Of a stretch of 64,000 nt of DNA, positions 33,639 through 42,209 are shown in pieces (positions within the stretch are counted from its first letter, which is position 1; each line of letters opens with the position of its first letter). A program made the position numbers and the translations under genes. The stretch is from Rhizobiales bacterium GAS188 (GTDB lineage Bacteria > Pseudomonadota > Alphaproteobacteria > Rhizobiales > Beijerinckiaceae): NCBI GenBank assembly GCA_900104855.1, contig FNSS01000001.1, positions 682,001 through 746,000 on the forward strand, given 5' to 3'. The notes beneath the pieces were generated by a model. The model did no database searches and had not been told where the DNA came from. It saw nothing but the letters and a program-made list of their open reading frames with translations.

Positions 33639-34433
33639 TCCCGGAAGCAGCGCGTCGGTGTGCCCCATCAGCCGATAGGCCACGAGCCCTACCCATTCCT
33701 TGGCCATGCTGTCGGTGAGGCGCAGGCCGCGCGCCATCTCGGCGAAGGTTCGCCAGGCATAGCTCTTGCCCGGCGCACGGAAATCCACCGGATAGGCGGT
33801 CACCGGAAAGCCCGCCTGCCTGAAGGCGCCGACCGCACGCGGCATATGCCAGGCCGAGGTGACGAGCAGCCAGACCTCACCATCGCCCGGCCGAACCAGC
33901 TTGCGCGTGTCGAGCGCATTCTCATAGGTGCTGCGCGAGCGGTTCTCGACGATGATACGGGCCGGGTCGATGCCGAGCATCTCGGCATGGCGCTGCACCA
34001 GCTCGGCCTCGCCCTCAGTGTCGGCGTCGTCGAACAGATTGCCCGAGCCGCCCGACATCACGATCTTCGCCGCCGGGTAGCGTCGCGCCAGGTCGCCGAG
34101 CGCCAGGATGCGGTTGCCCGCATCATTGACCGTGAGCGAGTCGCTTCGGGTGCTGTCCTCGAGGCGGACGCCGCCGCCGAGCACGATGAAGCCAGCGACC
34201 TCAGCCGGCAGCGGCCGCACCGGCGGAAAGCGTGTTTCCAGCGGCCGCGCCAGCCAGAAGCCGACGGGCCCGAAGCCGCATAGTGCGAGGCCGACGGCAC
34301 CGATGGCTGCGATTGCGAACGGCTTGCGCGAGCCGCGCCGCGACAGACCGGCGACGACCCCGCCGAGGACGAGCAAGGTCAAAAGGTTCGACGGAGTGAA
34401 CAGAAACCAGAGGGCCTTGCTGATGAGGAACAA
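33606..34433 (-). CDS. YdcF/ElyC-family (DUF218) membrane protein
   Basis: A 275-residue protein with two N-terminal helices (MFLISKALWFLFTPSNLL, and a second near 40-58) and a DUF218 domain (about 80-250). Landmarks are AGFIVLGGGVRLEDS, KIVMSGGSGN, ENRSRSTYENA and VTSAWHMPRAVGAF. ElyC homologues act in envelope biogenesis (lipid-carrier and peptidoglycan homeostasis). The last ten or so residues (GPWDRGRPARP) are encoded by an inverted repeat, suggesting that the original C-terminus was replaced. Confidence 0.87.
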   Translation of the reverse strand: MFLISKALWFLFTPSNLLTLLVLGGVVAGLSRRGSRKPFAIAAIGAVGLALCGFGPVGFWLARPLETRFPPVRPLPAEVAGFIVLGGGVRLEDSTRSDSLTVNDAGNRILALGDLARRYPAAKIVMSGGSGNLFDDADTEGEAELVQRHAEMLGIDPARIIVENRSRSTYENALDTRKLVRPGDGEVWLLVTSAWHMPRAVGAFRQAGFPVTAYPVDFRAPGKSYAWRTFAEMARGLRLTDSMAKEWVGLVAYRLMGHTDALLPGPWDRGRPARP

Positions 34434-34472
34434 AGGCGCGCCTCAGCGCTGCGCCGCGCCGCGAATTACGAT

Positions 34473-34545
34473 GACAGTGCGCTTAATTGCCGCGATCGAG
34501 TCTCGCCGAGCAGACGAGGCAAGCGAGCCAATTAAGCGCACTGTC
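34473..34545. repeat. perfect 17-bp inverted repeat (MITE-like or terminator)
   Basis: gacagtgcgcttaattg at 34473-34489 and its exact reverse complement at 34529-34545. The arms extend to about 26 bp with a few mismatches and enclose a 39-bp centre. It lies between two minus-strand genes. The arms are much longer than needed for a terminator and look like the ends of a miniature mobile element. Confidence 0.7.
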
Positions 34546-34552
34546 ACCATAA

Positions 34553-35068
34553 TCACGGTAATTTTCCTGCCGCGAGCCGCGCGAGGGTCAGCGCCCGCGC
34601 CGCCACCAGATCGGAGGCGCAAGCGGCCGCCGCGAGTTCCGGATCGCCGCCGGGGAGCGAGCGTGTCGCGGCGCAGAGATCGCGCAGCTCGAGCTCGAAC
34701 TGCACCTGCGAGGTGCGCAAAAGGCGCTTATCGGCATCGCCGAGCTTCGATTCCACCTGGCGATAGGCCTGGCGGGCGCGCAAACCCCAGGCATCGCTGC
34801 GCCGCTTCTCGCAGGCGAGCGCGGTCATCGCCGCGGCGCTGGAGCCGACCTCGGCGAGACAGGCGCGAATGACGCGCTCGCCGCATTCGCGCGGATCGCG
34901 CCCTTTCATCCCGGCATCGTTGAGGCAGGCATCGATCAGAGCCGCATCCGCATCCGCCGTGGGAGCGGTCGGGGCAGCGCCCGCCGGAAGGCCGACGCAG
35001 AGCCACAAGCCGCAGGCCACAAGGGCCGCGCCCGTCAGAAGGCGGGGCTTGCGTGCGGGGCGGCTCAT
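34553..35068 (-). CDS. exported LprI-like (DUF1311) protein
   Basis: A 171-residue protein with a signal peptide (LLTGAALVACGLWLCVGLPA, ending near AGAAPTA) and a cysteine-rich mature domain. The segment LACEKRRSDAWGLRARQAYR followed by QVESKLGDADKRLLRTSQVQF resembles the LprI/DUF1311 fold of periplasmic lysozyme-inhibitor-like proteins. Four to six cysteines could form disulfides. It overlaps the RraA-family gene stop as ATGA. The assignment rests on motif impression only. Confidence 0.65.
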   Translation of the reverse strand: MSRPARKPRLLTGAALVACGLWLCVGLPAGAAPTAPTADADAALIDACLNDAGMKGRDPRECGERVIRACLAEVGSSAAAMTALACEKRRSDAWGLRARQAYRQVESKLGDADKRLLRTSQVQFELELRDLCAATRSLPGGDPELAAAACASDLVAARALTLARLAAGKLP

Positions 35069-35772
35069 GACGGCGTCTTCGTTTCCGCCTCGTAGCGCGC
35101 CTTGGTCTCGGCATTCATCGGGTAGAGCCCGGGCAGCGCCACGCCTTTCTCGACCTCGCGCACGATCCAGGCCTCGAGGCGCTCCTGCTCTGCGCCGGCG
35201 CTCGCGACATCGGCCGCGAGCGCCGCCGGGATGACGACGACGCCGTCATCATCGGCCACGATCACATCGCCCGGGAACACCGCGACGCCGCCGCAGCCGA
35301 TCGGCTCCTGCCAATTGACGAAGGTGAGGCCGCCGACCGAGGCGGGCGCGGCCGCGCCCTGGCACCAGACAGGAAAGCCGGTGCCGATGACGCCGACGAG
35401 ATCGCGCATGACGCCGTCCGTGACCGCGCCGGCGACGCCGCGCTTGCCCATGCGCAGGGTGAGGATATCGCCGAAGATGCCGGCATCGGTGACGCCCATG
35501 GCATCGACCACGGCGACGCAACCTTCCGGCATCGCCTCGATCGCGGCCCGGCTCGAGATCGGCGCCGACCAGGATTCCGGCGTCGCCAGGTCCTCGCGCA
35601 TCGGCACGAAGCGCAGTGTGAAGGCCTCGCCGACCACGCGCTTGCCGACCGCGGTCGCGAGCGGCTTCGGGCCGCGCATATAGGTGCGGCGAATGCCCTT
35701 CTTCAAAAGGACGGTGGTGATGGTCGCGGTCGAGACGCCGAGGAGGCGGTCGCGGATTTCAGGTGACAGCAT
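35065..35772 (-). CDS. RraA-family protein / 4-hydroxy-4-methyl-2-oxoglutarate aldolase-like
   Basis: A 235-residue protein starting at MLSPEIRDRLLG, with GGAG upstream. The RraA/HMG-aldolase fold shows GEAFTLRFVPM and VVDAMGVTDAGIFGDIL, and the catalytic-site pattern GAVTDGVMRD (Arg and Asp retained). Members either inhibit RNase E or are divalent-metal aldolases that split 4-hydroxy-4-methyl-2-oxoglutarate or oxaloacetate. The adjacent fumarylpyruvate-hydrolase-like gene favours the aldolase role in an aromatic or keto-acid pathway. Confidence 0.85.
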   Translation of the reverse strand: MLSPEIRDRLLGVSTATITTVLLKKGIRRTYMRGPKPLATAVGKRVVGEAFTLRFVPMREDLATPESWSAPISSRAAIEAMPEGCVAVVDAMGVTDAGIFGDILTLRMGKRGVAGAVTDGVMRDLVGVIGTGFPVWCQGAAAPASVGGLTFVNWQEPIGCGGVAVFPGDVIVADDDGVVVIPAALAADVASAGAEQERLEAWIVREVEKGVALPGLYPMNAETKARYEAETKTPS

Positions 35773-35909
35773 GGCGAGCTCCGGCAATCCTCGGCTGGCC
35801 TTATGGCGCAAGGCCTCTTCCTCCGGCAAGTCTCTCCGGTGATCCGCCGCAGCTGTCAACCGCGATCAGCGGCTTGGGCCATCTTCGCGAGCGTTTGGGC
35901 TCTTGGGTC

Positions 35910-36608
35910 TCAGCTTTCCGGCGCGCCGATGCTGATGGCGATATCGGTGAGGCCCACCACCCCGCCGGCAACCTTGTCGCCCGTCTTGACGGCGCCGACA
36001 CCCGCCGGCGTGCCGCTATAGATCAGGTCGCCCGGCTCGAGGCGCATCGAGTGCGACAGGACCGAGATGACGTCGGGGATGGACCAGATCAGCTCGGCGA
36101 GATCGGCATCCTGCCTCACGGCGCCGTTGACCGAGAGCCAGATGCGGCCCTTGGCCGGATGTCCGACCTCGGCCACACGATGCAGCGGCGCACAAGGCGC
36201 GGAGCGATCGAAGCCTTTGCCGAAATCCCAGGGGCGGCCCATATCCTTGGCCTGCTGTTGCAGGTCGCGGCGCGTCAGGTCGATGCCGCAGCCATAGCCG
36301 AAGACGAGATCGAGCGCCTTGTCGCGCGGCACGTTGAAGCCGCCTTTGCCGAGCGCCACGACCATCTCCATCTCGTAATGCAGCTCCTTGGTCTGCGGCG
36401 GATAGGGGATGGTCGCGCCGCTATCGACCACGGTATCGGCCGGCTTCATGAAGAAGAAGGGCGGCTCGCGGTCGGGATCCTTGCCCATTTCGCGGGCATG
36501 GGCCGCATAATTGCGGCCGACGCAGAAGATGCGCCTGACCGCGAATCGGTCGGCGCTTCCGGCAAGCGCCACCGAAGCTTGCGGCGGGGGCGGCAGGACA
36601 TAGCTCAT
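35910..36608 (-). CDS. fumarylacetoacetate-hydrolase-family enzyme (fumarylpyruvate hydrolase-like)
   Basis: A 232-residue enzyme from ATG 36608. Landmarks are RRIFCVGRNYAAHAREMG, FFMKPADTVV, HYEMEMVVALGK (metal-binding glutamates) and GIDLTRRDLQQQAKDMGRPW. It ends with LIYSGTPAGVGAV. The GRPW..GKGFD region is typical of NagK-type fumarylpyruvate hydrolases of the gentisate pathway. It probably cleaves a C-C bond in a 2,4-dioxo acid. It lies upstream of the RraA-family gene on the same strand. Confidence 0.9.
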   Translation of the reverse strand: MSYVLPPPPQASVALAGSADRFAVRRIFCVGRNYAAHAREMGKDPDREPPFFFMKPADTVVDSGATIPYPPQTKELHYEMEMVVALGKGGFNVPRDKALDLVFGYGCGIDLTRRDLQQQAKDMGRPWDFGKGFDRSAPCAPLHRVAEVGHPAKGRIWLSVNGAVRQDADLAELIWSIPDVISVLSHSMRLEPGDLIYSGTPAGVGAVKTGDKVAGGVVGLTDIAISIGAPES

Positions 36609-36683
36609 TTTCGTCTCCATGGCGGCGCGCGACCGATGCCGCATGTGAAACGACACCGGCGCCCTGCGCGTCAAGGCCCGGCG

Positions 36684-38510
36684 TCACAACTCTGTCAAAA
36701 CTCCGATGCTGCGGCCGGCACGAAGCGGAACACATACCGAACGACCAGGATCGGGAGAAGGCGTCGAGACCGGGATGTCGAGATGGGGATTGCCCTCGCG
36801 GGACGCGGCCATTATAGCCTCAGCCGCACGCGCCCATCGTCTAGCGGTCCAGGACGTCGCCCTTTCACGGCGAAAACAGGGGTTCGATTCCCCTTGGGCG
36901 CGCCATTTCGGTACAGAACTGGGCACTCCAAACGTTGCCGATTTTGCGCTCGACGCGGCGACGAGCGTGCGCAGGAGTGCGCTTTTCGATCCCATGATGC
37001 GAATTTCTTTCGCGTCGACTTCGACGCGCTGGGCGAGTGCGCGCAGATGGTCGCGACGATAGCCGCCCGAGTCGGTGCGCATGCGCTTGCGCGCCGTCCT
37101 GGCGAATCTCGTGAGCGCTTGCGCTGTGACGATCGGCCCGGCGCGATCAATCGTCTCCTGAGCCCTCTCTGCGTCTGCGCGGGCCTGATCGCGCACGGCC
37201 TTCAGCTCGGCAATGCGCTCCTTCAGCATCGGGTCGGAGAGGTCGGCGACGCCGTTCTCGATCGCATCGTAGAGCCGCTTGAGTTTGGCGTCGGCTTCGG
37301 CTGCCCGCTTGCGCAGTTCGGTAACGTGCGCCTTTCGGCGCTCGCCGCGCTCCTCGCGGCGGTCGAGCACGGATGAGAGGATTTGCGTGAGCCGCCGCGG
37401 CTGCAGCAGCCGCTGCGCGATGTGGTCGGCAACCAGCGTGTCGAGCTTCTCCATCGGGACCGTGCGGCCCGGACAGCCGGTTTCCCCTTGGCGGGCCTTG
37501 GTCGAGCAGGTGTAGTACCTGTAGCGGCCGCTCTTGCCGGTGCGCAACGTCATCGCCTTGCCGCAGCCGGCACAGAAGCAGATGCCGGTGAGCAGCGTCG
37601 GACCACTCACGATCCGCGGCGCCGTCAAGGCGGGGCTGCGGCTCTTGAGCAGCGCCTGCACGGCCTCGAACTCGGCTGGCTCGATGATTGGTGGCACCGC
37701 CATCTCGACGATCTCGGTCTCCGCCTTCCGTTCCCGGGTCTTCCAGAACCGGGTGTTGAAGCGATGGCGGCCGACGTAGGTCGTGCGGGTCAGCACCTTG
37801 TGGACGGCCGCAACGCCCCAGCGGCCGCCGTCGCGGGTGCGGATGCCTGAAGCGTTGAGGTGCTTGGTGATGGTCTTGATGCCCATCGGCGCTGAGCTGC
37901 CATCGCCCTCGCGGGCCAGATGGAAGATCAGCCGCACCGCTTCGGCCTGGATGGGGTCGACCTCCAATGTCTTTTTGGTGCGATGACCGCGCTGCTCGGC
38001 CGCTTCCACGATGCGGTAGCCGATCGGCGGCAGTGCGCCATTCCAGAAGCCTTGTCGCGCATTTTCTTTCATCGCCCGCAACGTATGCTTGGCGTTCTCC
38101 TTGGGCTGGTACTCGTCGAACAGCGCCATGATCTGGCGGATCATGTTGCTCATCGGGTCGTCGCCGAGTTCTTGTGTGATTGACACCAGACGCACGCCGC
38201 TCTTGGCCAGCCGGCGGACGTAGAACTCAAGCTGGAGCTGGTCGCGGAAGAAGCGGCTGAAGCTGTGGACCAGGATCACGTCGAACGCCGGCGGCTTGCT
38301 GGTCGCCGCGTCGATCATGTGCTGGAACTCCGGCCGCCGGTCGTCGGTCGCGGAGGCACCGGGCTCGACATAATCAGCGGCGATCTCCCAGCCGCGCGAC
38401 GCACAGTAGGCTTTCGCCTGGCGGCGCTGATCCGGAATGGAAAGATCGTTGTCGGCTTGCCGCCCCGTCGAGACCCGGAGGTAGAGAGCCGCCCGAATTG
38501 CCGCTGCCAT
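36684..38510 (-). CDS. large serine recombinase, reading antisense through tRNA-Glu
   Basis: A 608-residue site-specific recombinase. The resolvase domain (about 5-150) has nucleophile Ser14 in YLRVSTGRQ. A Recombinase domain (about 170-290), a zinc ribbon (FCAGCGKAM then TCSTKARQGETGC) near 320-360 and a coiled coil (400-470) follow. Such enzymes integrate and excise mobile elements. The C-terminal 70 or so residues run through the tRNA-Glu gene in antisense and beyond, so the native C-terminus is probably near residue 535. A small gene lies 12 bp upstream. The tRNA is the likely attachment site. Confidence 0.9.
   Translation of the reverse strand: MAAAIRAALYLRVSTGRQADNDLSIPDQRRQAKAYCASRGWEIAADYVEPGASATDDRRPEFQHMIDAATSKPPAFDVILVHSFSRFFRDQLQLEFYVRRLAKSGVRLVSITQELGDDPMSNMIRQIMALFDEYQPKENAKHTLRAMKENARQGFWNGALPPIGYRIVEAAEQRGHRTKKTLEVDPIQAEAVRLIFHLAREGDGSSAPMGIKTITKHLNASGIRTRDGGRWGVAAVHKVLTRTTYVGRHRFNTRFWKTRERKAETEIVEMAVPPIIEPAEFEAVQALLKSRSPALTAPRIVSGPTLLTGICFCAGCGKAMTLRTGKSGRYRYYTCSTKARQGETGCPGRTVPMEKLDTLVADHIAQRLLQPRRLTQILSSVLDRREERGERRKAHVTELRKRAAEADAKLKRLYDAIENGVADLSDPMLKERIAELKAVRDQARADAERAQETIDRAGPIVTAQALTRFARTARKRMRTDSGGYRRDHLRALAQRVEVDAKEIRIMGSKSALLRTLVAASSAKSATFGVPSSVPKWRAQGESNPCFRRERATSWTARRWARAAEAIMAASREGNPHLDIPVSTPSPDPGRSVCVPLRAGRSIGVLTEL
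36830..36905 (+). tRNA. tRNA-Glu (anticodon TTC)
   Basis: A 76-nt cloverleaf. The acceptor GCGCCCA pairs with TGGGCGC, the D-arm reads GTCTAGCGGTCCAGGAC, and the anticodon stem TCGCC/GGCGA encloses CTTTCAC with TTC at 36864-36866. The T-arm is CAGGGGTTCGATTCCCCT and an encoded GCCA end is present. The serine recombinase frame overlaps it on the opposite strand. I did not see a second copy of its 3' end elsewhere in the window. Confidence 0.96.
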
Positions 38511-38522
38511 GGTGATGTCCCC

Positions 38523-38759
38523 TCAGCCGTCTCCAAATAGCTCGGCGAACAATTCGCCAAACCACACCTCGAACACGGCGATCTCGGCCTCGGTCACCGG
38601 CACGTCTTCCGGCCAGTCATCCGTTACTGTCAATGTCACCGAAACGCGCTTCGCCCGTCGACGGCCAGGACGAGCGGGCCCAAGCGCATAGTCGTAGAGA
38701 TCGTCGGATAGCGCGCCGCCCGGCGTATGCCGTGGCTGCGATTTTTGCGAGGAAGCCAT
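38523..38759 (-). CDS. small acidic protein upstream of the serine recombinase
   Basis: A 78-residue protein from ATG 38759 with AGGAAG-like pairing just upstream. The N-terminal half is basic (PARPGRRRAKR), the middle is a beta-strand-like VSVTLTVTDDW, and the C-terminal half is acidic (PEDVPVTEAEIAVFEVWF, then GELFAELFGDG). No family is recognised. The 12-bp gap to the recombinase suggests one operon and perhaps a role in directing or modulating recombination. Confidence 0.6.
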   Translation of the reverse strand: MASSQKSQPRHTPGGALSDDLYDYALGPARPGRRRAKRVSVTLTVTDDWPEDVPVTEAEIAVFEVWFGELFAELFGDG

Positions 38760-39609
38760 GGCGCCACTGTGGCAAGCTTGGCCGATCCATTGAACGGCCA
38801 AAGTCCACGCCACGTCACGCTGCCGTGCTCCGACCTCGCGCTTGCCTTGCAGCTTGAGCGCAATCGCGCACAGCAAGCCATGAACGCATGGAAGCCAAAA
38901 GGCCGGGCCAACGGAGCGCAGTCAAGGCCGCAAGCCGGCGGAGCCGGTCGCGCACAGCGCGAGCCTTGACGACGCACCGTTGGTCCGGCAGCCGCCTCCC
39001 ATGCGATCATGGCCGGACATCGTCCCGAGAACGCGCAACAAGACGCTGCGCTGCGAACGATGGCGCTCGGAATGTTGATTTTGAATGCTTTTTCGGTTCG
39101 AGCGGCACCAGGCCACTTCGTACGGTGCCGCTGCAGTGCCATCCAAAACAATGTGCAGACGAACACTTACGACCCCCAACGGCCCGGAGCGACACCGTCG
39201 CTTTTATCTTGCCGTCCAAACCAGCCGCGAATCCTCTATCATATTAGCCACCGCCGATCATTCGCTGCGCGATCCAAATCCATTCCGCCGCTCGCCGCCA
39301 TACGAAATCCAGCACATTGGCCGAGATCCTACAATTCGGTCCGAGTGCCAATTGCTCGCCGACGCGTCAGTCAACCGCTTTCGAACTGTTACGCGCTTGT
39401 TGCAAACAGTGCGCCAGGCCAGCGCGCGGCCAACCGCATCGTCTAGTGGTGTCAGAATGTTGACTTCAATTCCGCATTTCACTCAATAGCGGAAATATAA
39501 CGGACGTCACGCCACTTCGCATTTGTGCCAATGGACTAAACCGCTCTCGCGGTAGAGCGCACAACTGTTGCGCGGGACGAGAGAAGTTGGGGTAACGGGA
39601 CGGGAGCGT
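38760..39609. other. gene-poor gap between recombinase operon and IS91-type element
   Basis: About 850 bp with no gene that I can support. It contains a 79-bp segment (39482-39560, minus orientation) resembling a second copy at 44253-44331 on the plus strand. The rest looks like decayed or shadow coding sequence. Confidence 0.5.
39482..39560 (-). repeat. 79-bp decayed gene-tail repeat, copy 1
   Basis: Read on the minus strand it starts gcgctctaccgcgagagcgg and ends ccgctattgag. Copy 2 at 44253-44331 on the plus strand has the same ends, 22 of 23 identical bases at the first block, and exactly the same length. Copy 1 encodes ALYRESGLVHWHKCEVA before a stop. Confidence 0.6.
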
Positions 39610-39651
39610 CCTGTCTGAAGATGAGGGGTTGCCAACCTCACAACAGACAGG
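39610..39651 (+). promoter_or_regulatory. nested hairpin in the leader of the IS integrase gene
   Basis: CCTGTCTG (39610-39617) pairs with CAGACAGG (39644-39651), enclosing GAGG/CCTC (39623-39626 with 39636-39639). It ends 8 bp before the integrase start and includes the Shine-Dalgarno region. It could be a translational control hairpin or part of the element's left end. Confidence 0.55.
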
Positions 39652-39659
39652 AGCCTCCC

Positions 39660-40538
39660 ATGACCAACGAGGCCATGAGCCCATTGCGCCGGCGCATGAT
39701 CGAAGACATGACGGTGCGCAAGTTCGTCGAGAAGACCCAGAAGGATTATATCCGTCACGTCAAGGACCTCGCCGTCTTCCTCGGCCGATCGCCGGACACC
39801 GCCACGGCCGAGGATCTGCGCCGCTATCAGCTGCACCTGAGCGACACCGGCGTCCGCCCGCCGAGCATCAACAGCGCGGTTTCGGCCCTGCGGTTCTTCT
39901 TCTCCATCACGATCGACCGTGCCGCTGTCACCAAGCCTCTGACGTTTGTCGCCGAGCCGCGGAAGATTCCTGTCGTCTTGAGCCCCGAGGAGGTGGCACG
40001 CTTTCTGGAGGCGGCACCCGGGCCGAAGTATAAAGCCGCGCTCAGTGCTGCCTATGGTGCGGGCCTGCGCGTTTCCGAGGTCGTCGCGCTGAAGGTGTCG
40101 GATGTCGACTCCAAGCGCATGCTGCTGCGTATCGAGCAGGGCAAGGGGCGCAAAGATCGCTGTGCGATGCTCTCACCGCAGCTGCTCGAGTTGCTGCGCG
40201 ACTGGTGGCGGATCGCGCGGCCCCGGGTCTGGCTGTTTCCGGGACAGAACCGGGTCAACCATCTCACCACGCGCCAGCTCAACCGCGCCGTTCATGCCGC
40301 CGCTCACATGGCCGAGATCACCAAGCGGGTGACGCCGCACACGCTGCGCCACAGCTTCGCAACCCATCTGCTGGAGCAGAACATCGACATCCGGGTGATC
40401 CAGGTTCTCCTCGGACACGCCAAGCTCGATACCACGGCGCTCTATACGCGTGTCGCCACCAACACGATCCGCGAGGTCATGAGCCCGCTGGATCGCCTCA
40501 CGCCGCTGCGCGCCAGGAGAGACAAGCCACCCGCATAG
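39660..40538 (+). CDS. tyrosine recombinase/integrase (IS91-associated)
   Basis: A 292-residue integrase from ATG 39660. An N-terminal SAM-like core-binding domain (about 10-95, TVRKFVEKTQKDYIRHVKDL) precedes the catalytic domain. The catalytic residues are Arg in GAGLRVSEVV, the HTLRHSFATHLLE box and Tyr in LGHAKLDTTALYTRV. It is the accessory recombinase that travels with some IS91-type transposases. The transposase starts 12 bp after its stop, so the two are probably co-expressed. Confidence 0.93.
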   Translation: MTNEAMSPLRRRMIEDMTVRKFVEKTQKDYIRHVKDLAVFLGRSPDTATAEDLRRYQLHLSDTGVRPPSINSAVSALRFFFSITIDRAAVTKPLTFVAEPRKIPVVLSPEEVARFLEAAPGPKYKAALSAAYGAGLRVSEVVALKVSDVDSKRMLLRIEQGKGRKDRCAMLSPQLLELLRDWWRIARPRVWLFPGQNRVNHLTTRQLNRAVHAAAHMAEITKRVTPHTLRHSFATHLLEQNIDIRVIQVLLGHAKLDTTALYTRVATNTIREVMSPLDRLTPLRARRDKPPA

Positions 40539-40550
40539 CGCGCAGGGCGC

Positions 40551-41759
40551 ATGCTTCGCCCGGCGCTGGAGGTCGCGGATATCTTCCGCGGCCACGGACC
40601 GGCATGGCGCAGGGCCAATGCCGGCCATGTGAGCCTCGGCCAACTGAAGGTCATGGCGGCGATCGAGAGCTGCCGCACGGCGACGCTCGGCGGTCACGTC
40701 GAGCGTTGCGAGGACTGTGCGCATACGCGCATCGCCTACAACTCCTGCCGCAATCGCCACTGCCCGAAGTGCCAAGGTGTAGCCGCCAAGCAATGGCTGG
40801 CAGAGCGCCAAGCCGAGCTGTTGCCGGTGCCGTACTTCCATGTCGTGTTCACGCTGCCAGCGGCGATCGCGGCCATCGCCTATCAGAACAAGACGGTGAT
40901 CTACGACATCCTGTTCAAGGCCTCGGCCGAGACACTGACCACGATCGCCGCCGATCCCAAGCACCTCGGCGCACGCATCGGCATCACTGCCGTGCTGCAC
41001 AGCTGGGGCTCGGCCATGACGCATCACCCGCATGTGCATATGATCGTGCCAGGCGGCGGCATCTCGCCCGATGGGCAGCGTTGGATCGCCTGCCGTGCCG
41101 GCTTCTTTCTGCCGGTGCGCGTGCTCTCGCGCCTGTTCCGCCGGCTATTCCTGGAGAAGCTCGCCGCCGCCCACGCGGCTGGTCTCCTGCACTTCTTCGG
41201 AGACCACGACCCTCTCCACGACGAGCCAGCCTTCACCGCCTATCTGGCGCCGCTGCGTAGAGCCGAATGGGTCGTCTACAGCAAGCGCCCGTTCGGCGGG
41301 CCAGAAGCTGTGCTGGCCTATCTGTCGCGCTACACCCACCGCGTCGCCATCTCCAACAGCAGGCTGATCGCGTCCGATGGCAACAGCGTCACCTTCAAAT
41401 GGAAAGACTATCGCGCAAAGGGCTGCGAACGGCAGAAGATCATGAGACTCGCCGCCGACGAGTTCATCCGCCGCTTCCTCATCCACGTGCTGCCCTCAGG
41501 CTTCCATCGCATCCGCCACTACGGCTTGTTCGCCAACAGCTCGCGCCTCGACAACGTCGCGCGAGCGCGTCAACTGCTCGCCGTGCCGGAGCCTGAGAAC
41601 GAGACAGCCGATGCCCCTGACGGCAACGAGCCGCCACTCACCCAGCCGTGCCCGTGCTGTGGCGGCCGCATGATCGTCATCGAGACCTTCCAGCGCGGCT
41701 GCTCGCCACGATCCCGTCCGGCGGATTCGATGATTGCGATCAGGATCGACACCTCATGA
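40551..41759 (+). CDS. IS91-family transposase (HUH, rolling-circle)
   Basis: A 402-residue transposase. The N-terminal zinc-binding region has CEDCAHT and CRNRHCPKC. The HUH motif is HPHVH at 159-163 and the candidate catalytic tyrosines lie in VLAYLSRYTHRVAIS (257 and 261). The C-terminal CPCCGGRM suggests another zinc site. IS91 elements move by rolling-circle replication and can carry adjacent DNA. A start at 40551 is conventional for the family. Confidence 0.94.
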   Translation: MLRPALEVADIFRGHGPAWRRANAGHVSLGQLKVMAAIESCRTATLGGHVERCEDCAHTRIAYNSCRNRHCPKCQGVAAKQWLAERQAELLPVPYFHVVFTLPAAIAAIAYQNKTVIYDILFKASAETLTTIAADPKHLGARIGITAVLHSWGSAMTHHPHVHMIVPGGGISPDGQRWIACRAGFFLPVRVLSRLFRRLFLEKLAAAHAAGLLHFFGDHDPLHDEPAFTAYLAPLRRAEWVVYSKRPFGGPEAVLAYLSRYTHRVAISNSRLIASDGNSVTFKWKDYRAKGCERQKIMRLAADEFIRRFLIHVLPSGFHRIRHYGLFANSSRLDNVARARQLLAVPEPENETADAPDGNEPPLTQPCPCCGGRMIVIETFQRGCSPRSRPADSMIAIRIDTS

Positions 41760-42209
41760 TGCCGTTCACGTCGAGGGTTGTGCCCGCATCGCAGGATCTC
41801 AGCCGGCCACGGCCAGGCTCGCCCAATGGCTGCTACTCCGCCCATTCCGGCCCCACCGTCTGTGCCGAATGCGGCGCCGCTCGGGCCAACAACGCTCCGC
41901 CAGACCTCTCCACCGACGCTCACCGTGCTTGGCGATTACACCGCGCCCGCACCAAACCATCGCGCCCAGGCCTCAAATCCCCATAGCTCGAGCCCGCCCC
42001 CAGCCCACCGCAACGCCGAGCTTATCCGATCCGCGGTTTCCTCCCCCGGAGGTTTTCCGACGCCGGCCGCAAAGGCAAGCGGCGCCGTTTGTGAGCGGCC
42101 GGCATCTGAAAACCTTCACAAAAGCGGTCATTTGAGAGCTGTTATTTGATGAGCTGGCCGATGCGCTCGACAATTAGCAGCCGGCATCGAGCCGCTTGCA
42201 GCGATTCCT
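41760..42209. other. right end of the IS91-type element and flank
   Basis: No supported gene. ORFs here are Pro/Ala-rich and look non-coding. The stretch contains the inverted repeat 42051-42114 (ggttttccgacgccggccgc against gcggccggcatctgaaaacc, 18 of 20 matching). This is a good candidate for the rolling-circle terminus hairpin. It is followed by the end of the minus-strand methyltransferase-like gene. Confidence 0.55.
42051..42114. repeat. 20-bp imperfect inverted repeat near IS right end
   Basis: Arms 42051-42070 and 42095-42114 with a 24-bp loop, 18 of 20 matches. This resembles the hairpin near the terminus of IS91-type elements. Confidence 0.65.

Larger units (their letters stand above)
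39600..42120 (+). mobile_element. IS91-type element with accessory tyrosine recombinase
   Basis: Two genes on the plus strand, a tyrosine integrase and an HUH transposase separated by 12 bp. Upstream is a nested hairpin (39610-39651). The downstream side holds a 20-bp imperfect inverted repeat (42051-42070 with 42095-42114). Precise ends cannot be set by eye, as IS91 elements lack terminal inverted repeats and target duplications. Confidence 0.6.

Noticed and set aside
41778-42149. A Pro/Ala-rich 123-residue ORF after the IS91 transposase
   Set aside because: Its composition and position fit the non-coding right end of the element.
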